Source: Porphyromonadaceae bacterium (GTDB taxonomy: Bacteria > Bacteroidota > Bacteroidia > Bacteroidales > Porphyromonadaceae). Taken from it: a stretch of DNA of 64,000 bases. Made by a program: the position numbers and the translations under genes. The DNA is taken from positions 30,819 to 94,818 of the forward strand of contig JAUMYQ010000006.1 of assembly GCA_030528555.1 (NCBI GenBank), read 5' to 3'. Below are positions 7,466-16,554 of this stretch, in pieces; within the stretch, counting starts at the first letter, position 1; the number at the start of each line of letters is the position of its first letter. The notes under the pieces are model-generated. The model made no database searches, had not been told where the DNA came from, and worked only from the letters and a program-made list of their open reading frames with translations.

Positions 7466-10228
7466 ATGAAGTATATTACAATTGGCCTACTAGCTATTGG
7501 CCTAGCTAGTTCATGCCAGCAAGACATAGACATTGTATATCCTGAGGTTCATACGTCACAGACCGAGGCGAATAGCTCCATAAACCTAAGAGGAACCTAT
7601 CCCGATATCCTGCGTGTGAAGTTCAGCCCCGAGTTTGCTGCTCGCCTAGAAATCAATCTAAAAGGTAAGGATGAGGGGGATCTGCGTGTCCTAGATACAG
7701 ATATGCAGCAGTTCCTAGAGCATATACATGCCATTAAATTAGAGCGTGTTTTCCCCGATGCCGGAAGATTTGAAGCTCGACAGAGAGCAGCTGGTCTTCA
7801 CTTGTGGTATGACATCAACCTTAAAGATAGCGAGTATACCCCCTATCAAGCCTTAGCCTCAGCCCTACAAAGGGCTAAGAGCACTTCAAACATTCAAGTG
7901 GCAGAAGAGGTCCCCATGCTCCAAGAGCCTTCTCGGGCTTATAAGCTTGTGGGATCTCAGGCCTCTGAGCTTCGCGCCTCCCGTTCAGGAAGCAGCTTCA
8001 ACGACCCCGAGCTACCTAAGCAGTGGCATTATCATAACGTAGGGCAAACACTGAGAAGTAAGCCAGGAGCAGACATCAACCTCTTCGAGGCTTGGAAAAT
8101 AGAGACAGGTAAACCGAACGTCATTGTCGCTATCGTTGATGGAGGAGTAGACTTCCTTCACGAAGACCTAAAAGACAATATGTTTACCAACCTGCAAGAA
8201 CTAAACGGAGTGGAGGGGATAGATGATGATAAAAATGGAAAAATAGATGATGTTTATGGCTATAACTTCGTAACAGATTCAGGAGACATCACTCCTCACG
8301 AGCATGGCACCCATGTGGCTGGTACGGTAGCGGCTCGCAACAACAACGGAATAGGGGTAGCTGGGGTAGCTGGAGGCAATGGCTCTACCGAAAGTGGAGT
8401 AAAGCTCCTATCCTGCCAAATGTTCCATACAAACGCCGAAGGGAGAACCATCTCGAGCAACAGCTCTGGAGCCCGTGCTATCGTCTATGGCGCGAATATG
8501 GGTGCAGTCATCAGCCAAAACTCTTGGGGCTACGTCAGTCCTCCCAACCAAGCTATACCACTGGGGCAGGCAGAAAAAGAGGCAATCGATTACTTCATCA
8601 AATACGCTGGCTGCGATGAAAATGGTAACCAGCTACCCGATGCTCCGATGAAAGGTGGGATAGTCATCTTCGCTGCAGGCAACGATGGACGAGACTATCA
8701 AGCTTTTCCTGGGGCCTATTCTCCTGTTGTATCTGTATCAGCTATGGCTCCAGACTTCACTGCATCTTACTACACAAATCGAGGGGACTGGGTTAACATT
8801 ATGGCCCCTGGAGGTAGCTTCCTCTACTCAAAAGGCGAAGTGCTCAGTACCATACCCAATAACCAATACGGCTACATGCAGGGGACATCGATGGCCTGCC
8901 CTCACGTATCTGGTATAGCTGCTTTAATCGTATCTAAATACGGTGGCCAGGGCTTTACCAATACAGAGCTTAAACAACGACTGACGACAGCTCTACGCAC
9001 TCAAAACGTAGATGAGTTCAACCCTAAATTCAAAAACAAGCTTGGCGCGGGCTACATTGACGCAGCCCTAGCCTTAGCACCGATGGGTACCAACCAGCCC
9101 CCAGCCCCCGTAAACAAGCTAACTACGATGGCTACCCATACGGGGGTCATGCTCATTTGGGATGTGGCCAGTGATGCTAACGATGGAGCAGCTTATAGCT
9201 ATACTCTTTACTACAGCGAAGTCCCCATAAATAAAGACAACTACAAATCAGCTCTTAAAAAGTCCATTTCGGGCTCTCGCCTACCAGGACAAAAGGTAGA
9301 GTATTTACACGAAGGCCTTAGGGCCGGCACTACCTATTACTACGCCATTGAGGCTGTAGATCGATGGGGAGCTATAAGCCCTGATATCGCGATGGCTCAG
9401 ATTACCACTCTGGAGAACCTTGCGCCCATTATCAAACTCAATGATCCATCGCCCATACGCCTCACGGGCTCCGAGATCGCAATCCGATACCTCTCTATTT
9501 CAGAGCCAGATGGACAGAAATGGAGCTACGAAATAGAAGGAGAAGACTTCGATATAGGGCACAGCCTCAAGGACAATCAAAAAGTTGAGCTACGATTCAG
9601 AGTGTCTCGTCCTAAGGGGAAATATACCGTTAAGATCTCTGTTACAGACGAGCTTGGTCTTAAGTCCGTAATAGATATTCCTTTTGAATTTTATAAAAAT
9701 CTAAGCCCCACGCAACACAAAACTTTTGAGCGCTTCTATATCCCCCCTGGGCAAAGCCGAGAGATCAATTTAGATGAGTATTTTGGAGATGCTGATGGAG
9801 ATGCTCTCCGTTATATCATTCGCTCACTTAACCCCCAAATAGCAACAGGAAAGATCGTCCAAAATAAGCTCGTTATACAAGCACACTCCCTGGGAATGGC
9901 TGGCTTCGACATAGAGGCAGGGGATCCCATGGGGTTGACGACCAAAGCTGGATTGACAATTGAGTGTATCTCCTCCGAACTTGTACATAGTGTATATCCG
10001 ACCCTTGTGGAAGATGTACTACATATCGGCCTTGTACAGGGCCTCTCCAAAGTTTATGTGAGTATACTCAGTCCTACTGGTGTGCCAATTATCAGAGGTC
10101 GCTCCTACACTCTCGAATCAAGACAGGATAAGCTAAGCCTTCAGCTCAAAGATTTGCCTACAGGTTCGTATAACCTACTCGTAGAGGTCCCAGGAAAACA
10201 ATTTATGCAATCATTCATTAAGAGATAG
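7466..10228 (+). CDS. S8 subtilisin-like serine protease, lipoprotein with T9SS sorting domain
   Basis: A 920-residue exported protease. The signal peptide ends in lipobox LASSC (Cys17). A propeptide-like region covers about 30-160. The S8 catalytic domain follows, with Asp225 in AIVDGGVDF, His283 in HEHGTHVAGT and Ser475 in GTSMACPHVSG. A fibronectin-III-like domain (about 545-650) and one or two Ig-like domains come next. The C-terminal 75 residues look like a type A T9SS sorting domain: the SVYPTLVEDVLHI motif, then LPTGSYNLLVEV and a terminal basic FIKR. Having both a lipobox and a T9SS domain is unusual. The gene lies between the BACON lipoproteins and a PorV-like barrel, immediately upstream of haem-uptake genes. 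Degradation of host haemoproteins is an inference. Confidence 0.88.
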   Translation: MKYITIGLLAIGLASSCQQDIDIVYPEVHTSQTEANSSINLRGTYPDILRVKFSPEFAARLEINLKGKDEGDLRVLDTDMQQFLEHIHAIKLERVFPDAGRFEARQRAAGLHLWYDINLKDSEYTPYQALASALQRAKSTSNIQVAEEVPMLQEPSRAYKLVGSQASELRASRSGSSFNDPELPKQWHYHNVGQTLRSKPGADINLFEAWKIETGKPNVIVAIVDGGVDFLHEDLKDNMFTNLQELNGVEGIDDDKNGKIDDVYGYNFVTDSGDITPHEHGTHVAGTVAARNNNGIGVAGVAGGNGSTESGVKLLSCQMFHTNAEGRTISSNSSGARAIVYGANMGAVISQNSWGYVSPPNQAIPLGQAEKEAIDYFIKYAGCDENGNQLPDAPMKGGIVIFAAGNDGRDYQAFPGAYSPVVSVSAMAPDFTASYYTNRGDWVNIMAPGGSFLYSKGEVLSTIPNNQYGYMQGTSMACPHVSGIAALIVSKYGGQGFTNTELKQRLTTALRTQNVDEFNPKFKNKLGAGYIDAALALAPMGTNQPPAPVNKLTTMATHTGVMLIWDVASDANDGAAYSYTLYYSEVPINKDNYKSALKKSISGSRLPGQKVEYLHEGLRAGTTYYYAIEAVDRWGAISPDIAMAQITTLENLAPIIKLNDPSPIRLTGSEIAIRYLSISEPDGQKWSYEIEGEDFDIGHSLKDNQKVELRFRVSRPKGKYTVKISVTDELGLKSVIDIPFEFYKNLSPTQHKTFERFYIPPGQSREINLDEYFGDADGDALRYIIRSLNPQIATGKIVQNKLVIQAHSLGMAGFDIEAGDPMGLTTKAGLTIECISSELVHSVYPTLVEDVLHIGLVQGLSKVYVSILSPTGVPIIRGRSYTLESRQDKLSLQLKDLPTGSYNLLVEVPGKQFMQSFIKR

Positions 10229-10234
10229 TCTAAT

Positions 10235-11185
10235 ATGAAATATATACAGAGATATATAGCCTCCTTAGGTCTCCTGATAATCACATCGAGTGGAGCCTAC
10301 TCCCAGTATAGCAACCCTATCCTGACATCTCCTGTCGATGCCCAGGGAGCTGCCCTAGGACACGTCTCTACCCTTTCAGGGGAAATGCCATTGTATACAA
10401 TACCGACATTGGCCCTAGACCAAGCTAATGTAAACCCTATCAAACTCTCTTACACACTCGGACTAACCCCATCCAAAGAACATAATCACCGACAATATCT
10501 CCACTCCCTAGCCTCTTCCCATCGCTTAGGAAAGAGACACGCTGTACTGCTTGGAGCTAGATATTGGCGCGGGCTACCAACACCTTATACCGATGTTATG
10601 GGCAGCAAGCTAGGTACTATACACCCACAAGATTGGACATTGGATGCCTCTTATGCCTATGCAATGAGTTCCGCACTAAAGTTCTCCGCTGGAGTATCGT
10701 ACCTCAACGCCTATAGTTCACAAACCAGCCACAGTGCCATGGTACACTTAACAGCAAGTTATCAAGGTCAGCTGTCATTCCTCCGAGAGGGTCAATACCT
10801 CCTTGTGGGATCTATACGCAATGTCGGCAGCAAGATGAGCTATGGTAGGAAAAGAAAGTCTTACAACAGTCTTCCCACCTATATTGAAGGAGCGGGACGT
10901 ATTGGACTTACTCCTCTTCAGGGACACAATCTCCAGATAGGAATAGCTTTACGTTATTACACTTCAATCTCTGGAGCACAAGCACTCGTTTATCAAGCTG
11001 GTACAGAATATCGGATACAGCGTCTATTAGCTTTGCGCCTAGGTGGGCTCTATCAGCAGAACAATAGCCAGATAACTATGGGACTAGGCAAAGAATTTGG
11101 ACCTTTGGACATCAGCTTGGCCTATAACCTACAGACCTATTCACAATTCAATATCTTAAACATAGGGCTCAGCCTATCACTCTAA
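10235..11185 (+). CDS. PorV/PorQ-like outer-membrane beta-barrel protein
   Basis: A 316-residue predicted barrel. A signal peptide (cleavage likely after AYSQ, about residue 24) is followed by SPVDAQGAALGHVSTLSG, which resembles the PDARxxxMGxxGVA start of the PorV/PorQ (FadL-like) family. The rest alternates amphipathic strands and ends in an aromatic-poor SLSL strand. In T9SS, PorV carries sorting-domain cargo to the attachment complex and PorQ is its partner. This copy begins 6 nt after a gene encoding a putative sorting-domain protease, so a dedicated shuttle role is possible but inferred. A PorP/SprF-type assignment is the main alternative. Confidence 0.65.
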   Translation: MKYIQRYIASLGLLIITSSGAYSQYSNPILTSPVDAQGAALGHVSTLSGEMPLYTIPTLALDQANVNPIKLSYTLGLTPSKEHNHRQYLHSLASSHRLGKRHAVLLGARYWRGLPTPYTDVMGSKLGTIHPQDWTLDASYAYAMSSALKFSAGVSYLNAYSSQTSHSAMVHLTASYQGQLSFLREGQYLLVGSIRNVGSKMSYGRKRKSYNSLPTYIEGAGRIGLTPLQGHNLQIGIALRYYTSISGAQALVYQAGTEYRIQRLLALRLGGLYQQNNSQITMGLGKEFGPLDISLAYNLQTYSQFNILNIGLSLSL

Positions 11186-11204
11186 TACATAATATCTATC
11201 CACT

Positions 11205-12011
11205 ATGAGACTATTCAATGAGATCTTTGCCTGCCTTATGGCACTTACTTTACCCATGCTCTCTATCAACTCTTGCAGCAGAAACTACATAGAGGCTGAG
11301 GACTTAACAAAGAAAAAGCAAGAACAGACAAACCAATCTGATCTCCAACCCTCAGAAGAAGAGAAAAAAACTCCCAAGGTCGATCCCACAACTGGTCAAA
11401 AAATTAGAACCATCACTCTAGATGTAAGCGCGTATGACAAGTTTATCTATTTTTCTTTTGAAAAAGGCCTTCTCTCTATCTCCGATGAGCAAAGTCAAGT
11501 GTATGATGGCTGGGATATCGCATTCCACCGTACAGATATACGTACCAATAGCGGCGAAAGCACGAAGATCGGAGCTATGGGCGGTGCATACGAAACTCCC
11601 GAAGTACTGCTCAATCAAAAGGTAATAATTCCGAACGAGGATAAGTTTGAGGTTGATGAACCTTTTGTCATCGCTATCTACCACACAGACGAGGAGGGTG
11701 TACAGCAGGCCTATAGACCTGCCAATCCTGTGCTTACTACGCGCTCCAAACCTCGAGTGAATGAGAAGAATGAGTTTATTAGAGGAGACAATGGATTCAT
11801 CATCTATGATGTCCTACGCCGTGGTGCGATTGTCATGGATCGTAGCCGTATGCCACCGTCGATTGAATTCTCCAATAAAGTCTATATCATCCGTACACCT
11901 CAAGGGAAATATGCGAAGATCAAAATCTCGAGTTACAAGCGCAAGCCAGGTACACCCATGGGTGATCCAGGACGTTTACTCACAATGGATTATGTTTATC
12001 CCATTCAATAA
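11205..12011 (+). CDS. HmuY-like haem-binding lipoprotein (first copy)
   Basis: A 268-residue lipoprotein (lipobox SINSC, Cys24) with a polar linker at 30-65. The HmuY-type beta-sandwich has the family signature YDKFIYFSFEKG, then GWDIAFHRTDIRTNSG (about 102-117) and SNKVYIIRTPQGKYAKIKI near the C-terminus. HmuY takes haem from host carriers at the cell surface and passes it to HmuR. Compared with the second copy at 16555, the position of His178 is occupied by Arg214, with Met211 and Met216 next to it; His160 lies near the first ligand region. Ligation involving Met is therefore possible, as described for Tannerella and Prevotella homologues. It lies 19 nt after the PorV-like gene. Confidence 0.85.
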   Translation: MRLFNEIFACLMALTLPMLSINSCSRNYIEAEDLTKKKQEQTNQSDLQPSEEEKKTPKVDPTTGQKIRTITLDVSAYDKFIYFSFEKGLLSISDEQSQVYDGWDIAFHRTDIRTNSGESTKIGAMGGAYETPEVLLNQKVIIPNEDKFEVDEPFVIAIYHTDEEGVQQAYRPANPVLTTRSKPRVNEKNEFIRGDNGFIIYDVLRRGAIVMDRSRMPPSIEFSNKVYIIRTPQGKYAKIKISSYKRKPGTPMGDPGRLLTMDYVYPIQ

Positions 12012-12042
12012 TCTTGTTTTTATAAACACAGCCCTCTTCTAT

Positions 12043-12060
12043 TTCTCTTAGTGAAGAGAA
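12043..12060 (+). promoter_or_regulatory. Short hairpin between the first hmuY-like gene and hmuS
   Basis: TTCTCTT (12043-12049), AGTG, AAGAGAA (12054-12060) form a perfect 7-bp stem with a 4-nt loop, 32 nt after the stop codon. No T-run follows, so it is more likely an mRNA processing or stability element than a terminator. It could also be chance. Confidence 0.3.
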
Positions 12061-12119
12061 CCCCTCTAACGAACAGAACATCACCATCATAAAACTTTAC
12101 TCCAATACTGAACTGTACT

Positions 12120-15100
12120 ATGAGTAAAAAACGAATTGCAATCACTTCTCTCTCTCTGCTTCTGCTACTCCTCCCAATGGGAGGGTGGTGGCGCTGGGGT
12201 AGCGACACGCGCATAGCCCTAGTAAATTTCCCTGGTTTTCAAGCATCGGGTATTGCTCTCTCCAATTCTTCAAGCCACGTCAGGTATGATCAACTCAGTA
12301 AAGACGACGTGGAACGCTTCGAAGACTACGACTGTGTTTTGATATTCGGTATGGGACTGAGTTGGGATGAAGCTCAGATGGCCAAAGTAACGGATCTAAC
12401 CGAGCGTGGCTTTCCCCTTCAAGTGGTCTATGCAACCACACCAGAGAACAATATCATGGGATTAGATAGCGTACAGGGAGCTCGCATCGTAGAGTATTTA
12501 GATTCTGGAAATAAGGCAAACTACCAGAATCTGGCACTGTATATCCGCAAATATGTAGATAGGAAGAAGTGGTTCGCTCCAGAGCCAGCTGATAAGGTAG
12601 AGGGTGCAATCGATGTGTTTTATCATCTAGATGATCGTGTCGCCTACCACAATAAAGAAGAGTTTGACAACTATCTCAAACGTGAAGGCTTCTATCATCA
12701 AGGCGCCCCCAATGTCTTGGTCATAGGAGGTCTTACAGACCCTTATAGTGGTTCTAGGGAGAATCTCGATAGCCTTATCCTACACTTGCATACTTCAAGG
12801 CTAAATGTCTATCCAGTTAGCTCATTTGGTAAACGTCTAGATTTTCTCAAGGCTGTTGCTCCTGACATCGTAGTATATCTGGCACATGGACGTTTTCAAG
12901 CAGGTCAAGGTGATAAAACCGTTGAATATCTCAAAGAACTCAACGTACCCATCCTAGCTCCAGTGACCATCATGCAAAGCCGTGAAGATTGGCGAAAAAA
13001 TCCAATGGGGATGGTCGGTGGCTTTATGTCTCAAACAATCGTCATGCCAGAGCTAGATGGAGCTGTATATCCCTACGCTATATTCACTCAAGAAACTAAC
13101 GAGGATGGTTATACTGTGATGAAAGCCATGCCCGATAGGCTTAAAACATTTACCTCAATTATCCATAAATTCATAGCTCTTAGGAAAAAAAGCAACGCCG
13201 AAAAGAAGCTTGCTATCTATTTCTTCAAAGGTCCTGGACAAGATATGCTCGCAGCTCAGGGGTTGGAAACGACTGCTTCTCTCTACAACACCCTATTGCA
13301 CCTCAAGGCCACGGGATACAATGTGGAGGGATTACCCAATAATTTGGCAGACTTCCAACGAGAGCTGGCTCGTCAGGGACAAATCTTCAAGCCCTACGCT
13401 GTAGGACAAATGCAGGATTTCGTTGACGAAGTAAACCCCGCCCTTATCTCTGGGGAAGAACTTAGTCAGTGGATCCAGACAAGCCTTTCCTCTGAACTTC
13501 AAGATCAACTACTTCACGACTATGGCGATGCCCCCGGAGAATACATGGTGGTTACCAAAAAGCAGAAGCCACATCTCATCGTTTCTCGACTTCGCTATGG
13601 TAATGTTGCACTACTACCTCAGCCCATGGCAGGCCTAGGTACAGACCACTTTGCTGTAGTTCACGGAGCTAATATGCCTCCTCCCTATCCCTACGTAGGG
13701 GCCTATTTATGGGCACATCATGTTTTTGAAGCTGATGCTATAATGCACTTCGGCACACACGGCTCTTTAGAGTTCACACCCCAAAAGCAAGTGGCATTGG
13801 GCAATACCGACTGGGGCGATCAGCTCGTTGGCGACATCCCTCACTTCTACTATTATACAATCGGTAATATAGGAGAGAGTATGATGGCCAAACGTCGCTC
13901 TTATGCTACGACAATATCATATATCACCCCTCCTTTCAGTCGGAGTGGTGCTCGTGGTGTGTACGCCAACCTACAGACGGCCATTCGACTATACTACGAG
14001 AGCAATACCCCTAGAGACCGAGACAAACACTCCCTAAGGGTCAAAAGGTTGGCCATGGATCTTGGTATTCATCGTGAACTACGTATGGATAGTATAGTGA
14101 CCAAGCCATACACAGAGGAAGATATTGAGCGTATTGATAACTTTGCAGAGGAGATTGCTGCCGAGAAGATCAATGGCTCGCTCTTTATCACAGGAGAAGC
14201 GTATAGCCCAGAGCGACTGAAAACAACTGTTGTAGCCATGTCTTCAGACCCTATCGCCTACGCCAAGGCGAAGCTTGATGGTCTGAGAGACAAACGGAAC
14301 TATACCCAGAACAAACGCACCTTCCACCAAAAGTACCTCAAGCCAGCGAATGCGCTTGTAGAGCGACTACTTTCGGGACAGAAAGCAGACGATGCCATAG
14401 TGCTAACCTACCTAGGCATTAACGCAAACGAACTAGAACGTGCTCAAGAGCTAATCAAGCAACAGACAACTTCAGGCGTTTCGTCTAGGATAAAAGATAA
14501 TAAGCTTCCACTAGCTAAGAGCAATAAGAAAATTAGCGGAGGACATCCAGCTTGGATACCTAAAATCGGCTCTCGTCCCAAACCTAATAAGCAGGATACT
14601 AAGCTTGAGGAAAACAAAGGAGCGCAAGTAGAAGCGACCTCACAGGCTACGCCTCTCAGAACCTCCAATCCCGAAGATACTACTACCCTCCCTGGTGGTA
14701 AGGTCTCCGATATAATGACACGCCACAGAGCTTCTGGCCGCTCCACGAACGAGCAGTTGCCTAGTGCCGATGAATATGCATGGGCCGAACTTGTAATCGA
14801 GGCAAAGCAAGCGATACAGAATATACACCGCTACCAAGAAGCCCTAAGACTAAGCCCTAGGGCAGAGCTAGATGCTCTGGTAAATGCTCTTGCAGGTGGC
14901 TACATCGCACCCTCCTCTGGCGGCGATGCCGTAGCTAACCCTAGAGCCGTACCAACGGGGCGAAATCTCTATTCCATCAGCGCAGAAGCCACGCCCAGCG
15001 AACGTGCCTGGAGCAAGGGAATGGCACTCGCCAGAGAGACCCTCAAAGAGTATCAAAAGCGTCATGGAAAGTACCCTACAAAGGTGAGCTATACTTTTTG

Positions 15101-16448
15101 GAGCAGTGAATTTATCGAAAGTGAAGGGGCCTCTATTGCACAAGTGCTCTACATGCTCGGGGTAGAACCTATCCGTGATAGCTTCGGACGCGTATCGGAT
15201 CTACGTCTCATCCCTGCCAACGAGCTCGGCAGACCTCGTATAGATGTCGTGATACAAACCTCGGGACAATTTCGAGACCTCGCAGCCTCTAGGCTAGCAC
15301 TGATAACAGAGGCGATAGAGCTTGCGGCATCTGCCAAGGATGAGGAGGACAACTATGTTGCCGATGGTTCTCTGCATACTGAGAAACTACTTGTAGAGGC
15401 AGGCCTATCACCCAAAGAGGCACGACGACTCTCTTCTCGCCGCATCTTCGGTGGTATCAACGGCATGTACGGCACTGGTATACAAGAGATGATAACTGCG
15501 GGGGATAAATGGGAAAGCGAGCAAGAGATTGCTGAGGTATACCTCAACAATATGGGGGCTTCGTATGCAACGATAGAAGAGTGGGGAGAGTTTAGCAAAC
15601 CGCTCTTTCGTGCTGCCCTTGCCAATACTGATGTCGTCATACAACCTCGCCAAAGCAATACGTGGGGAGCCCTAAGCCTAGACCATGTCTATGAGTTTAT
15701 GGGAGGGCTTAACCTGAGTGTACGACAAGTTACAGGCAAAGATCCCGACGCTTTCTTTGCAGACTACCGCAACCGGAATAACTTCAAGATGCAAGATCTC
15801 AAAGAAGCAATCGGGATCGAAAGTCGCTCTACTATTCTCAACCCCGAGTTCGTCAAGGAGATGCTCAAGGGCGGAGAATCGAGCTTGGGACGTTTGGTTG
15901 AGATAACAACCAATACCTATGGTTGGGATGTAGCCAAACCTGAGGTAATAGAGGAAGCTCTCTGGCGTGAGATTTATCAAATTTATATTGAGGACAAACT
16001 AGGACTCGACATCCTTAAGGCCTATGAAAGGCTCAACCCCAAAGCGATGCAAGAGGTGACGGCTGTGATGCTTGAAACCATTCGCAAGGGTATGTGGCGT
16101 GCCACCGAGGCTGAGATACATAAGCTCGTAGCTACTCATGCCGAACTAACAGCCAAGTTTGGTGCCACGGGAGGAGGGATGACCTCAAGCAACCTCAAGC
16201 TACAGGACTTCATCGCGCAACATTTATCCCCAGAGCAAGCCAAAGAATACCAAGCAAGACAGCAGGATATACGCGCAGTCTCTCAGACAGAGAGCAAAAA
16301 CGGAGTGATCATGAGCAAGGAGCAGAAGACCCTACAAATGAAAACAGACGACAAGGGCTTCAACGGTATGCTCGTGGCCATTACTACTGCAGTCCTTTTT
16401 GGAGGCTTAGTCTTAGTTTTACGGCGCAAGCGACAGAGCAAGAGATAG
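12120..16448 (+). CDS. hmuS: HmuS, CobN/Mg-chelatase-family membrane-anchored haem-processing protein
   Basis: A 1442-residue CobN-family protein with an N-terminal hydrophobic segment (residues 8-24) and a C-terminal transmembrane helix (MLVAITTAVLFGGLVLVL) followed by a basic tail, as in HmuS of hmu operons rather than in cytoplasmic CobN. CobN core motifs are visible: HFGTHGSLEF at 543-552, GRNLYSISAEATPSERAW, and ARRLSSRRIFGGINGMYGTG. A Lys/Pro/Thr-rich linker (about 792-880) interrupts the core. HmuS is needed for haem use and has been proposed to act on the porphyrin metal centre; the exact chemistry cannot be read from sequence. It lies within the hmu gene set, so it is not a cobalamin cobaltochelatase gene. 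Confidence 0.9.
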   Translation: MSKKRIAITSLSLLLLLLPMGGWWRWGSDTRIALVNFPGFQASGIALSNSSSHVRYDQLSKDDVERFEDYDCVLIFGMGLSWDEAQMAKVTDLTERGFPLQVVYATTPENNIMGLDSVQGARIVEYLDSGNKANYQNLALYIRKYVDRKKWFAPEPADKVEGAIDVFYHLDDRVAYHNKEEFDNYLKREGFYHQGAPNVLVIGGLTDPYSGSRENLDSLILHLHTSRLNVYPVSSFGKRLDFLKAVAPDIVVYLAHGRFQAGQGDKTVEYLKELNVPILAPVTIMQSREDWRKNPMGMVGGFMSQTIVMPELDGAVYPYAIFTQETNEDGYTVMKAMPDRLKTFTSIIHKFIALRKKSNAEKKLAIYFFKGPGQDMLAAQGLETTASLYNTLLHLKATGYNVEGLPNNLADFQRELARQGQIFKPYAVGQMQDFVDEVNPALISGEELSQWIQTSLSSELQDQLLHDYGDAPGEYMVVTKKQKPHLIVSRLRYGNVALLPQPMAGLGTDHFAVVHGANMPPPYPYVGAYLWAHHVFEADAIMHFGTHGSLEFTPQKQVALGNTDWGDQLVGDIPHFYYYTIGNIGESMMAKRRSYATTISYITPPFSRSGARGVYANLQTAIRLYYESNTPRDRDKHSLRVKRLAMDLGIHRELRMDSIVTKPYTEEDIERIDNFAEEIAAEKINGSLFITGEAYSPERLKTTVVAMSSDPIAYAKAKLDGLRDKRNYTQNKRTFHQKYLKPANALVERLLSGQKADDAIVLTYLGINANELERAQELIKQQTTSGVSSRIKDNKLPLAKSNKKISGGHPAWIPKIGSRPKPNKQDTKLEENKGAQVEATSQATPLRTSNPEDTTTLPGGKVSDIMTRHRASGRSTNEQLPSADEYAWAELVIEAKQAIQNIHRYQEALRLSPRAELDALVNALAGGYIAPSSGGDAVANPRAVPTGRNLYSISAEATPSERAWSKGMALARETLKEYQKRHGKYPTKVSYTFWSSEFIESEGASIAQVLYMLGVEPIRDSFGRVSDLRLIPANELGRPRIDVVIQTSGQFRDLAASRLALITEAIELAASAKDEEDNYVADGSLHTEKLLVEAGLSPKEARRLSSRRIFGGINGMYGTGIQEMITAGDKWESEQEIAEVYLNNMGASYATIEEWGEFSKPLFRAALANTDVVIQPRQSNTWGALSLDHVYEFMGGLNLSVRQVTGKDPDAFFADYRNRNNFKMQDLKEAIGIESRSTILNPEFVKEMLKGGESSLGRLVEITTNTYGWDVAKPEVIEEALWREIYQIYIEDKLGLDILKAYERLNPKAMQEVTAVMLETIRKGMWRATEAEIHKLVATHAELTAKFGATGGGMTSSNLKLQDFIAQHLSPEQAKEYQARQQDIRAVSQTESKNGVIMSKEQKTLQMKTDDKGFNGMLVAITTAVLFGGLVLVLRRKRQSKR

Positions 16449-16554
16449 GTCTTCGAGATCTTGAGCACGCAGTCTGACCCATGCGCTCACACCACAGACA
16501 AAATTGATACGGATTTAGAAGAAAATATTGCATTTACACAAACATGTTAGTAGT

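Noticed and set aside
12120-16448. Annotation as cobaltochelatase CobN of cobalamin synthesis
   Set aside because: The N- and C-terminal membrane segments and the hmu neighbours point to HmuS. The cobalamin genes in this window are 33 kb away and act on the lower ligand.
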